Positions 34,880 through 44,627 of a DNA stretch of 64,000 nucleotides are shown one piece after another. The first letter of the stretch is position 1; each line of letters starts with the position of its first letter. Origin of the DNA: Algoriphagus iocasae (GTDB lineage: Bacteria; Bacteroidota; Bacteroidia; Cytophagales; Cyclobacteriaceae); contig NZ_JACIJO010000004.1 of NCBI RefSeq assembly GCF_014206875.1, positions 165,832 through 229,831 of the forward strand, read 5' to 3'. A program made the position numbers and the translations under genes. A model generated the notes under the pieces. The model saw nothing but the letters and a program-made list of their open reading frames with translations, did no database searches and was not told the origin of the DNA.

Positions 34880-37800
34880 GATAATTCTTCCGGTTCATGT
34901 CCAACATTTACACTTGTATAATCAATGAAATAGCCTAGGCTTTCCTCATCCCCAGGTTGAGGGTCGTTATCTGGATTGTCATCTGAGGATGCCAATTCCT
35001 GCGCAAATTTATCATCACCAAATGCTAAAGTAGCCGTGGCAGGAAGCAACTGGGAGAACATTGAATCATCAACTTGATCAGGCTCCACCGATCTTAATTT
35101 TGCAAGATTAAAAGCTTCTTCTACGCATAGCGCTAATTGTTCAAAATCCCAAGTCCCTGTTTTTTCAGGAGGAACAGCCAGTAAAAGATTTTGAGGTGCT
35201 CTGGAATCCGGCTGATTAAAGTGGAAAGCAATTCCCGTGGTTTCTTTCTCATCTGGAATTATTTCCATCCATTCATCTAGTAACAATCCTACACTGATTT
35301 GCTGTAAGTTTTCCCTTTCAAAAATCAACAAAGACAACCTATCTCCATCTGGTTTAAAAGTCTCCGGATAGGAAGCCCCAAGCCAATAATCTCTTTCATC
35401 GACTGGAGGAAGATTATTCATATCAAATGGTAACTGAATTGGCTTTAAACTGATCGAATCTTCCTGGAAAACTTCTCCTAACATCGAAACTGTTTCTAGA
35501 TGACCCAACCTATTTCTAACTAATGAAATTCCAGACCACCAGTCTTGAGGATAGTTTTCAGCGTGATTTCGAAGTGGGCCTTCCGTTACAGTTAAATTCA
35601 TCTGTCCGGTAAGATCTGCCTCGTTTGATATCGTGACTTTAGGAAGGATTTTGAAACCGCGACCAAAGAATTTAGATGAAAAATCAGCCGTAAAACTCAC
35701 CCATTTCCCTTGATCCACCTCTAATTCCAATTCTGAAAATTTTGCCTGAGCAAATGCAATATTTTCTGCCATTTTAGTTTTGGCGGAAATTATCCTTTGT
35801 GCCAATGTCAAGATATCTTCATTTGAGTCTGTTGGGTAAAATCCAGAAAATCCATATTCTGTCAATGATACTAAAGAACTAATCGCCAATTCGCGCTCAG
35901 ACTGGCTATAAGTAGTCTTTGATAATTCAAAAGGAGACAAAGAATCAAAAAGATTTTGATAATCAGTCATTGCCTCATTCATTCTAGCCAGCAGATCGTC
36001 TGTATCAATTCCCGGGGCAACCGGTCCAAAATTCAAATCATCTTCTGCAATTCTGTAATCTCTCGCATCTGCTCCTCTGGCAGCTCCAATAACTTTTCCC
36101 AAATGCTGTAAAAGGGATACAATCTCTCCGAAACTTAAATCAGAAGAACTGGCTGCTTCATTAAAACTTAATTTAATTTTATCATTTTCCGTGGCTCCAT
36201 TTTGCTTAAGAAAATCAATTGCCCTTGCTTGTAATTCATTTTGACTTTCATCCCCACCTGTTGTAATCAAAAGCACCAAATCAATAGCCTGCATACCCAG
36301 ATCTACTAAATTCATACTTGTTTCTGTATCTCCAAAAGTAGCTTTCCAGCTTATCTTAACAGGATCACCGATTTTTGAAGCCAACCAATTATTCAAAGAT
36401 GGTTCTGCTTTACTTTTAGGACTAACAGGTATTCCTGCCCAAGGGGAATTAGAATTTGAAGCAACTAGAATCTGAAGTAAGGCCCTTTGGGTAACCATTA
36501 CTCCTTGTCTCATACTTTTTATTATCTCAGGGTCAAGCGGTACTTTTCCCTCCGAAATCGAGTTCAAGACAGCACTAGCTCTCACATGATTTCCACGAAC
36601 TAATTGGTAAACTCCTTCTGCAGTGACCAAATCCCCAAGTGAATCAATCGCATCTGCCATGTTATCTAACTCATGTACAATTGCTTTTAGTTTTTTACGC
36701 TCAAGACTAGCATTTGACCCCGTACTTGGATTTGCAGGGTTTGGAAGTTGGCTTGCTAATCCCCACGGGTAACCTCTGAAGCTTACCGGTGAAGTTTGAT
36801 CATTGATGATGTTTTCAACAAAAGTTTTATCCGGATTCCATAATCCAGCTTTATCAAGCTCACTTTCAATATGATCTACCAATGCCAAGCCATCTACAAC
36901 ATTTGCCGCTTTGACTGCTTCGGCTTGCGTTGTGTCTGTAGGATCGACTGAGGAATCTGAATATGTCGGGAATTTTCTCCTCAATCGATAGATATAGACA
37001 TCCATCTCCAAAGGTTTGCCTGAACCATCATCATATTTTTCATGGAGGGCTCTTTCAAATATATACCCCAAAAGCGCTCCTGTCTCTTGGCCATTCCCTA
37101 CCCCTTCTAATAAATGAAGAGCCATTCTTATTCTTTTGGAAGTCAGGTTTATCGAGAGAGCATTATTTCCATCACCCTTATCCTTAATAGAGTTATAACC
37201 AGCCCTCAAAACTGCAGCAGTCACTGCGTGGTTCATACTTGGACCATGAATAAAACCTTGGCTATCCGCCAACTCTTTTACTTCCTGTCCATTTGATGAC
37301 TCTAGGCCTTTTGGTAAATTACTTTTAACAATATCAGGACCTTCTGATTTTTTTAAGTCATGAACAAAACCATAAGCCCCTAGGTAAGTGCCCGTAGACT
37401 TAACTTTTCGCAATTCCCTTAATCGATAATCAGATAAACCAGTCAACCAAGCATCTAAACGATAACTCACCAAGTCAATATGCGAAGCCAATAATCTTTC
37501 TAAGTCCTCTACATCTAAATCCTTGATTTTTTCCAATGCCCTACGGGCATAAATACTGCGATCATAAACCCAAGCCCCTCGTAACATTGCCATCAAAACT
37601 GAATATTGGACTTGTTGCTCGCCATCTACTTCTACTTTGGGCAGATCGGAAAATTTTAACTGGACCAAATCCGCCAAATTACTTGTTTCAAGTAGCCATT
37701 CGATGTAATTCTTCCCTTTGTCAGTGGTCGCAAGTTTTTCTGTCCCGATTTTAGGATCCTGTACTAAATGGCCAAGTATAAAATTCCCCTCGGTAAATCT

Positions 37801-40800
37801 GTTTTTATAAATATTGGTTTTTGAAATAGCATTGGACTGTGTAGCAGAGGTAGTATGCCCTAATCCCTTTAAGAGTAAGTTATAATTTGCTCCTATTTCT
37901 GAAGGGCTGAATTTATCTATGATATGATCCCAGTTTACATTAAATCCTAATCCCTCTTCTTCAGGTTCTTGCCATCTATTTGCGGCATTGACGCCGAAAC
38001 GGAAGAAAAACTCCTTAGAAAGAGGCTCCATTCCCAAAATTTTCAAAAACTCAGCTTGTGGGTCAGTACCGTATTTATCACTATTGATGTTAATCGCATC
38101 CTCATTAAAAATCTCAAATGCCACTTTAGTCTGTTTTAAAAACAAGGTCAGATTCTTAATATAATTTGATTCCGTTCCTTTATTAGTACTTCCTTGGGAT
38201 TTGAATAACTTAATAGGAGTAACAGGTAGAACTCCGTAAGGTTGATTATCCACACGGAAGATTGGTATGGTGCCTAATCCAGATACGTGATTAAGCATGA
38301 ACAACATGGTCTGAGTAATATCAAAATCCTCCAAAAGATTATTGACCATCACATTGAAATAATACTTCAGAGTAGAATTGAATAATGCACGATTCATCGC
38401 ACGACCATTACAGATATCCTTTTTATCATGATTCCGAATGAAGTCAGCAATATCATTAGGGAGTCCAATGGCCTCTTTAAAGAATTGACCATCAGTTATA
38501 TTTAACTCATTACTAGAATCAAAACTATTTAAATATTGAGGAGTATCTTCAGAGAAAAATAAATCAAAGGCTCCATCCATATCATTGTCCAAGGCACGAT
38601 AAGGCGATTTTACATTTTCTGTATTATTGGTTGCAGTCCCAGCAGGCAAATATTCCAGGCCACCATCACTATAAAGATGATTTGTAAATAGCTTATTGAT
38701 CAATTTTTGGCTTTCAATTGCATCCTTATTTTGGACTCCATAAGCCATAACCAGATCAAACCCTCTGACAAAATCATCTTTATCCAAAGGGATTTTTACA
38801 GCCATTCCAGCTTCCACTGCCGCATTAAAATCAAACATCCAATTTATTTCATCTGGAATTTCCAAATCGCCATTTGGCAAATGCTTGAATTTTTCTGCCT
38901 GATCTCCGCTAGGGTCTAAACTTACCGGAAGAGGTTTTTGGACCGTCTTCCCTGTAACTATATGCTGGTATTGGTTATTTCTTTTGGTAATTACTACAAA
39001 ACGATCTGGTAAAGCTTCTGTAAAACCAGCCCTATCCCAACTTTTGGTTTTCTTTTCCACTTCCGGAAAAGTCAAAGTTGGTTTAAATGGCTCATTCAGC
39101 TCTATTAAATGAGTTTTATAATATTCATAAACAATCCTTCCGGATTCATTAATCAGCATCGCCAATTTCTCAATTTGAGATTTTTGCGCTGGAGAAGTTC
39201 GGGGTGTCACCCAACTATTAAGCTGGTCTATCAATTCTCTGAAATAAGATATCGCTTGATCTAAAGTGGCTTTAGTCTCAATACAAGGAGAAAAATTAGT
39301 CTTACTTAATAATTTTTTAATTTGAGTTGGTGCAGATTCGAAGCTTTCAATCAAATTCGTTATCCTTGCCTCAGTCTTGGTTTTTGATATTCTCTTTTTC
39401 TCATAGCCAAGATTCTTAATCAAAAATTTCTCAAGAGAATTACTAATAGTTTGAATTTTTCCTGTTTTTATTTCTTTTGGCTCAACTGCTCGAATGGCAT
39501 AAGCAGCCCTTCTCACCCCCAAACTAGAGGCCGCTGCTCTCCATGCCCCTAATTTGGCAGCTGCTCTTTCTGATTCAGTTTTGCTGTAAACTTCATAGTA
39601 AAAATCACGTGCTACCCTTTCTTCATCGTCTGTTAATCGCTCGTCATGATTATCTATTGCAATATCATCTGGAAAAATCCTAACCCATAATTCATTTACC
39701 TCCACAGTTTCCATTGTGAAAATGATCTTGTTTCGGTATTCTTCAAAAAATCGATCTCTAGGGTCATTTACATCTACTAGTTGATCAAGAATTTGATTTT
39801 CTATGTTTATTAAGGTCCCTTCTACCTCTGTTCGTGTGTTATTTGCTTCAGGAAGGGGATTTGCATCGAGAACATTTTTCACCTGATCTCTCAGGCTGAA
39901 ATAAGCGCTTTTCAATTGATCATATTCCCCACGTGGTAAAAGTATGGTGCTGGAGGTCGTAGTTTTTATCTTATTCTGAAGATCGGAAAGTTGTTTATTA
40001 AGAACCACTAGGCTTTCTTGCGGCGGCTTTTCTGCACTTAATTTAATGGTATCTCTGGCATTTAAAATCTGATTCCGAGTGGCTGCAGAAGACAAACTAC
40101 TGGTTCGTATTTTGTTTTCTGCCAAAATCTGATTTTCAACTTTTTTAAACCCTGGTTCCAGTTCTTGGAAGTCTTTCAAATAACTGGCTAATTGACTGTT
40201 AAGCCTTGTTATGGTTGCTTTTTCAATACTGGTTTTAGGTTTGATTTTTTTTGATAGGCTCTGAAAAACCAATAGCTGTTTTTTTAAGGTTGCATAATTG
40301 GATTTCAGAAGATTAACCTCCTTCAAATCACCGTTTAATGGTAATTGAGAGTTCTTATGGATTACCTTTAATTGAGAAAACAGTTCCTTTTGAACACCTG
40401 ATAAGGTTTTATAATCCTTGATACCGATCCTATTCTTTGCTGCTAGGAAAAAATTAGCCTTAACTATTAAGCTATTCAATTGCTTGATAGGATAGGTTTT
40501 CAATGTCTCGCGAAACTTTACAACAGGAACTGTTTCCTTATCGATTTTGGTTTTTAGGGTATTAATCTTTTTCCTTAATTCATACTCCTCTTTCTTTAAA
40601 TTCTTTTTACCCGTGTAACCAATTTTGAAGTTGGTCAATCGGACATTGCCACTTTTATGTTGTCTCTTGATATAGGAAATTTTGCTCTGTATTTTCTTAA
40701 CCATATCATCCGTCGCCCTAAAATCGGGTGAATCAGCAATGACATCCATTTCCTCTATCTGCTTTTCAATATTGGCAAGTTCCTGATCAAGGGTTGCAGC

Positions 40801-41394
40801 GTTGATTTTATTGGAAACAAAAATAGCATCAATGCTTTTTTCGAGCTTTTCTAAAGCACCTAAGTATAATTTTCCTTTTTCATAAATATTGCGGGATGGA
40901 GTTTTAATTCGCTCCACCGCCTTACTTAAGTTTTCTACTTCTTGGCTTAAATCAGTTTTAGATTTATCCAAAGTTTTAGCTACTTCTATCGAGGTGACAA
41001 TTGCAGAGATATCTTGAACAGCATCCCTCAAAACCACCTTATCGGCCCTACTGGCCTCCTCTATTTTATTTAATTTTTCTGTGATTTTCTGAACACTTTT
41101 CTGATAGGTACCAATAGTCCTACCGACTTCTGGAACTTTTATTTTTTTCTCTTCTGCAGAATTGAAAAAGACTTGAATATCATAAATCAGCTTATAAATA
41201 TCCTGAACCGCCACATTGGTTTTTCCTACTCCAGGAGCTAAGGGTTTAACTATTCTGGAATAAGTCATAAACTTAGTCTCCAAACGAACCGGAAGCATTA
41301 AAACAGGAAAATCATCACTTTTCTGATTAAAAGCAGTCTTGATTTGATGAAAAATTGGATCGTTATATTTTCCTACAATTTCAGGGATTGGCAT
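34876..41394 (-). CDS. Giant-operon protein 3: 2172-residue protein with long coiled-coil N-terminus
   Basis: No signal peptide. After the opening DFPVLMLPVRLETKFM (about 28-43), residues ~50-560 are rich in Lys/Glu/Leu/Ile heptads and predicted to be long coiled coils. Then come NELWVRIFPDDIAID (~570), a stretch around PDEINWMFDFNAAVEAGMAVKIP (~840), the segment IFRVDNQPYGVLPVTP (~1045), VYQLVRGNHVRASAVL (~1600) and TGIAFHFNQPDSRAPQNLLLAVPP (~2045-2065). I recall these last motifs from very large uncharacterised actinobacterial proteins. APGVGKTN near residue 58 is not a real P-loop. Function unknown; size and coiled coils suggest a scaffold or fibre component (inference). Confidence 0.7.
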   Translation of the reverse strand: MPIPEIVGKYNDPIFHQIKTAFNQKSDDFPVLMLPVRLETKFMTYSRIVKPLAPGVGKTNVAVQDIYKLIYDIQVFFNSAEEKKIKVPEVGRTIGTYQKSVQKITEKLNKIEEASRADKVVLRDAVQDISAIVTSIEVAKTLDKSKTDLSQEVENLSKAVERIKTPSRNIYEKGKLYLGALEKLEKSIDAIFVSNKINAATLDQELANIEKQIEEMDVIADSPDFRATDDMVKKIQSKISYIKRQHKSGNVRLTNFKIGYTGKKNLKKEEYELRKKINTLKTKIDKETVPVVKFRETLKTYPIKQLNSLIVKANFFLAAKNRIGIKDYKTLSGVQKELFSQLKVIHKNSQLPLNGDLKEVNLLKSNYATLKKQLLVFQSLSKKIKPKTSIEKATITRLNSQLASYLKDFQELEPGFKKVENQILAENKIRTSSLSSAATRNQILNARDTIKLSAEKPPQESLVVLNKQLSDLQNKIKTTTSSTILLPRGEYDQLKSAYFSLRDQVKNVLDANPLPEANNTRTEVEGTLINIENQILDQLVDVNDPRDRFFEEYRNKIIFTMETVEVNELWVRIFPDDIAIDNHDERLTDDEERVARDFYYEVYSKTESERAAAKLGAWRAAASSLGVRRAAYAIRAVEPKEIKTGKIQTISNSLEKFLIKNLGYEKKRISKTKTEARITNLIESFESAPTQIKKLLSKTNFSPCIETKATLDQAISYFRELIDQLNSWVTPRTSPAQKSQIEKLAMLINESGRIVYEYYKTHLIELNEPFKPTLTFPEVEKKTKSWDRAGFTEALPDRFVVITKRNNQYQHIVTGKTVQKPLPVSLDPSGDQAEKFKHLPNGDLEIPDEINWMFDFNAAVEAGMAVKIPLDKDDFVRGFDLVMAYGVQNKDAIESQKLINKLFTNHLYSDGGLEYLPAGTATNNTENVKSPYRALDNDMDGAFDLFFSEDTPQYLNSFDSSNELNITDGQFFKEAIGLPNDIADFIRNHDKKDICNGRAMNRALFNSTLKYYFNVMVNNLLEDFDITQTMLFMLNHVSGLGTIPIFRVDNQPYGVLPVTPIKLFKSQGSTNKGTESNYIKNLTLFLKQTKVAFEIFNEDAININSDKYGTDPQAEFLKILGMEPLSKEFFFRFGVNAANRWQEPEEEGLGFNVNWDHIIDKFSPSEIGANYNLLLKGLGHTTSATQSNAISKTNIYKNRFTEGNFILGHLVQDPKIGTEKLATTDKGKNYIEWLLETSNLADLVQLKFSDLPKVEVDGEQQVQYSVLMAMLRGAWVYDRSIYARRALEKIKDLDVEDLERLLASHIDLVSYRLDAWLTGLSDYRLRELRKVKSTGTYLGAYGFVHDLKKSEGPDIVKSNLPKGLESSNGQEVKELADSQGFIHGPSMNHAVTAAVLRAGYNSIKDKGDGNNALSINLTSKRIRMALHLLEGVGNGQETGALLGYIFERALHEKYDDGSGKPLEMDVYIYRLRRKFPTYSDSSVDPTDTTQAEAVKAANVVDGLALVDHIESELDKAGLWNPDKTFVENIINDQTSPVSFRGYPWGLASQLPNPANPSTGSNASLERKKLKAIVHELDNMADAIDSLGDLVTAEGVYQLVRGNHVRASAVLNSISEGKVPLDPEIIKSMRQGVMVTQRALLQILVASNSNSPWAGIPVSPKSKAEPSLNNWLASKIGDPVKISWKATFGDTETSMNLVDLGMQAIDLVLLITTGGDESQNELQARAIDFLKQNGATENDKIKLSFNEAASSSDLSFGEIVSLLQHLGKVIGAARGADARDYRIAEDDLNFGPVAPGIDTDDLLARMNEAMTDYQNLFDSLSPFELSKTTYSQSERELAISSLVSLTEYGFSGFYPTDSNEDILTLAQRIISAKTKMAENIAFAQAKFSELELEVDQGKWVSFTADFSSKFFGRGFKILPKVTISNEADLTGQMNLTVTEGPLRNHAENYPQDWWSGISLVRNRLGHLETVSMLGEVFQEDSISLKPIQLPFDMNNLPPVDERDYWLGASYPETFKPDGDRLSLLIFERENLQQISVGLLLDEWMEIIPDEKETTGIAFHFNQPDSRAPQNLLLAVPPEKTGTWDFEQLALCVEEAFNLAKLRSVEPDQVDDSMFSQLLPATATLAFGDDKFAQELASSDDNPDNDPQPGDEESLGYFIDYTSVNVGHEPEELS

Positions 41395-41399
41395 AGTGC

Positions 41400-44300
41400 T
41401 TAATCGTTTAGCATGGTCGAAGCATGACGTGCAAAAAGAATTGGGGATTGATAAAGAATATAAGCCATATCACTGCTGCTCGCACCCCATTGAGCAGCTC
41501 TTGGGCCGGTTCCACCGGGACTGAGATTAATATTCACTCCATTAATTTTTAAATAAGGTGGCTGATTTGCTGCATTGCCAGTAATATGTTCCCAAGTCAC
41601 TTGATCCCAATTATCTGGCGTGTTATCTAAAGCCCCATCTAAGTCATCTAATCCAAAACTAACTTGGCCAGGTCTTTCTCTGAGAACAAAGAACCATCCC
41701 GGGTTATTCGTTCGGTTCCCATTTGCCTCTTCTTGAGATAATTCAAAACCAAAGAAATATACATCGGGCTCTATACTACCGCTGATTATTGGCCATTTCA
41801 CATTTTTAGCTACCTCATAATCGCTTAATTGTCTTGGCAAAGCTGGGTTTCCATTTTTATACACTGCCTTTTGGGCATATACTAATGTGTTAGGATATTT
41901 TCTCAATAAATCTCCTTTTATCAAAAGCACCAGATCAGGACCCGGTTTCTCTTCATTTTTCCCTAAAGCTTTGTTCCATTTATGGATTTCCTTGATGTCA
42001 GCTCGCGCATTTTGATTTGTGAGCATTGCCTCCACATAAGCTTCATAATCATCCCCCAATTCTACACTGTTCATCGGATCGTTGTCATATTCCCAGAAAT
42101 GACGGAAGTAACTCCCACGCATGTCAGTTGGGAATTCTCTCCAGAGTAATTCTCTTGAAAACTCATGATTCATACCCATCAAAAACGATTCGATAAACTC
42201 TCTATTCGTTTCCATTAGGGTGATGGTATTCGGTTCGATTTCACTGATATTGGGTATGATGTAATCAGGCGAAATTTCCTTCAAATAGTCATAAACCGGG
42301 ATTGGGAATCGTGGGTAAGCCATAATCGGCTTATTATTATTGATGAAATTAGCTGTGAAAAATGAGGAAAGCTTTCTATTAAAATTAATTATTGGATCAA
42401 GTTTGACTCTTATTTTGTCATGCAAATCCAAAGGTAAAACAGCTCTTACGGGCTTTTTAAAGACCTTTACAACACTTGAATTATTTACCTTAGAGACGAA
42501 TTTATTTTGAAAACTATCTAAGTAATTCTGTCTTTCTAATAATACTTCACTATGCTTAAAATAAAAGGAATCACCTGCTGGAACTTCTTTTCTAATAAAT
42601 TTAACCTGATCCGCAGGGCCATAAAAACCTTCTTGGAAATTCGTACTGATCTTGCTGTCAAATATTTCTGAGTTTACAGTCAAATTTCTTTCCTGACCTT
42701 TTAAACTTTTATTAGTAATACCATTCAAAATAGAAGTTGCTCTAGCTTTTTGATCCTCCGTAAAATCAGAAGGAAGCTTAGCCAATACTTGATTAGTGTT
42801 AAAATTAACATTTGGGAATTCCAAAATAGCATTTGCTAAGTGCTCCATAAAAGAAACAGGAGGGTTTAAAACCACACTGTTTATCGCCTCTAAAGCATTT
42901 AAAGTAGGTAACACTATTTTTGGCTCACTCTTGACTGGAGCTGCCGAGATTTTCCCGTCAGCACCGATAGGTTTATTTAAATTCTGATAAAAGCTTTTAT
43001 TTAAAATATCAAAAGCCCCGTCTTTGCCTTTGTTCATCAGTGCAGTTGGCGTGAAATTATTAGCAACTTTCAAAAATGAACCCGATCGTATCGCTGTTGG
43101 TACGGTAGACTTTTTAACTGCATTTTTGATCGTATTCGCTGGATCAAGTTTCATCATCTCAAAAGCTTTTCCAGTAGCATTGATCAAATCAAATTTATCT
43201 AGCTTAAATACTTTCTTTGTTGCAAGCGCCTTGGTTGCTCGCTTCATTAATTCACTCTCACGAATTTTTTGATTTGCTTCATTAATATCACCGATCTGCT
43301 CCCAGGCCATCTCCATAAATTTCTCCTGATGTTTTTGAACAACCTGTACTCCCAAACCAGCAGCAGATCGGTTACTGGGATGAAGGTTTATCCTATGAAT
43401 CCAATCATTACTATTTGCAGATAGTTTTAAGATACCTTTATGCCATTTCCCATAAATAGGTGGCGTAATAATAGGATCTTCTTCCACAAGTGGTGAGTAA
43501 AAAAATGACGGATTCACCAGGGGAGCTGTATCCTGAAGATTAAAAGATAAATTCAGAACATCCCTTAATTGATTTTTCAGATCCTGATCACTCATAGGCC
43601 AAGGTGCCGTTTGATAATCAGGGTGTCTCATGGCTCCTTCCACATACCCTACAGCATCTTCACCCACAGGTTTAATACCAAAACCTATGTCAGTCATTTC
43701 CATTTCTCGTTTCCCAATATTCTCGGGAAGTTCTCTGGCTTCAAGAAGCTGCGCTAAACTTTCAAAATCACCGCCTTCATCTACTTTAAATGTCCATGTG
43801 AAATAATAAGGGTAACTCGAAGGATTAGTACCACCATTTATTGCTGATCGGGACCAAGAGGACTTTTGGGCTGGAACTCCTTCTGTATCTAACCCTAATC
43901 CGGCAAGTCGCCCAGTTTCGAATGCGGGTACTAGAAATGCATGATACAAATTTGGATCATAATCCAAAGATGGGTTTGGATTTGTATACTTGAGTTTTCT
44001 TGCACAAAGTACTCTTGAAAGAGCTAAGTCAGGATTTTTGGAAAGTTTATTTGAAAGTTGATTAGCAGGGTTGGAAGGACTATCACCTAAATCCTCCAAA
44101 ACATGCACATGAGCTAACGCAAACGTATCCTTTTCATTACAAAAAACACTCGGTAAGGCATCATTTGTGATATTGATAAATGGTGTGGGAGTACCTCCAG
44201 TACTTTTTTCGAATTCATTCTCCCTCAAAACAATAAGTGCAAGCCAAGGTCTTAGCTTATTCCCAACAGGTTTGGCTGGAGTAAACCTCCAAGGGAGATC

Positions 44301-44624
44301 CTCCTCATAAAACTCGATATAACAAAGATTATTCGTTTCATAATTTGTTACACCTTTTTTCGGATGAACTCGGATAATTGAATTTGAATTTATCCCCAGA
44401 ACATCCCCTGGCCCCTGAACTTTAACAGTTTTGGTAATGCTATGAGTTTGAGATGTCTCTCCTTTTGAGGCTTTGACTTTGGTAGTCACGGTGATCTCAG
44501 GCCTTTCAACAGAAGCATTATTGGGTATCGCATTTCCCAAAAAATCAGCTTCAAGGATTTCATTCCCTAAACCTTGTCTCACCCAGGGTAAAAATGAATA
44601 ACTCGCTAATACAGAATCTGGCAT
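41400..44624 (-). CDS. Giant-operon protein 2: conserved 1074-residue protein
   Basis: No signal peptide. N-terminal domain (1-~400) mixed beta/alpha with LRPWLALIVLRENEFE (~125); a central Lys-rich helical part (~430-620). The C-terminal third has the clearest motifs: EPNTITLMETNREFIESF and ELLWREFPTDMRGSYFRHFW (~790-835), LVLLIKGDLLRKYPNTLVYAQKA (~890-912), PDVYFFGFEL, GWFFVLRERPGQVSFGLD and WGASSSDMAYILYQSPI (~1047). I recall the same motif order in uncharacterised actinobacterial and cyanobacterial proteins. No catalytic signature is recognised. Three-base gap from protein 1 and five-base gap to protein 3. Confidence 0.7.
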   Translation of the reverse strand: MPDSVLASYSFLPWVRQGLGNEILEADFLGNAIPNNASVERPEITVTTKVKASKGETSQTHSITKTVKVQGPGDVLGINSNSIIRVHPKKGVTNYETNNLCYIEFYEEDLPWRFTPAKPVGNKLRPWLALIVLRENEFEKSTGGTPTPFINITNDALPSVFCNEKDTFALAHVHVLEDLGDSPSNPANQLSNKLSKNPDLALSRVLCARKLKYTNPNPSLDYDPNLYHAFLVPAFETGRLAGLGLDTEGVPAQKSSWSRSAINGGTNPSSYPYYFTWTFKVDEGGDFESLAQLLEARELPENIGKREMEMTDIGFGIKPVGEDAVGYVEGAMRHPDYQTAPWPMSDQDLKNQLRDVLNLSFNLQDTAPLVNPSFFYSPLVEEDPIITPPIYGKWHKGILKLSANSNDWIHRINLHPSNRSAAGLGVQVVQKHQEKFMEMAWEQIGDINEANQKIRESELMKRATKALATKKVFKLDKFDLINATGKAFEMMKLDPANTIKNAVKKSTVPTAIRSGSFLKVANNFTPTALMNKGKDGAFDILNKSFYQNLNKPIGADGKISAAPVKSEPKIVLPTLNALEAINSVVLNPPVSFMEHLANAILEFPNVNFNTNQVLAKLPSDFTEDQKARATSILNGITNKSLKGQERNLTVNSEIFDSKISTNFQEGFYGPADQVKFIRKEVPAGDSFYFKHSEVLLERQNYLDSFQNKFVSKVNNSSVVKVFKKPVRAVLPLDLHDKIRVKLDPIINFNRKLSSFFTANFINNNKPIMAYPRFPIPVYDYLKEISPDYIIPNISEIEPNTITLMETNREFIESFLMGMNHEFSRELLWREFPTDMRGSYFRHFWEYDNDPMNSVELGDDYEAYVEAMLTNQNARADIKEIHKWNKALGKNEEKPGPDLVLLIKGDLLRKYPNTLVYAQKAVYKNGNPALPRQLSDYEVAKNVKWPIISGSIEPDVYFFGFELSQEEANGNRTNNPGWFFVLRERPGQVSFGLDDLDGALDNTPDNWDQVTWEHITGNAANQPPYLKINGVNINLSPGGTGPRAAQWGASSSDMAYILYQSPILFARHASTMLND

Positions 44625-44627
44625 AAT

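Noticed and set aside
41200..41240. Possible Walker A (APGVGKTN) in giant protein 3
   Set aside because: The required first glycine of GxxxxGK[ST] is leucine, there is no Walker B nearby, and the segment lies in a region leading into coiled coils.
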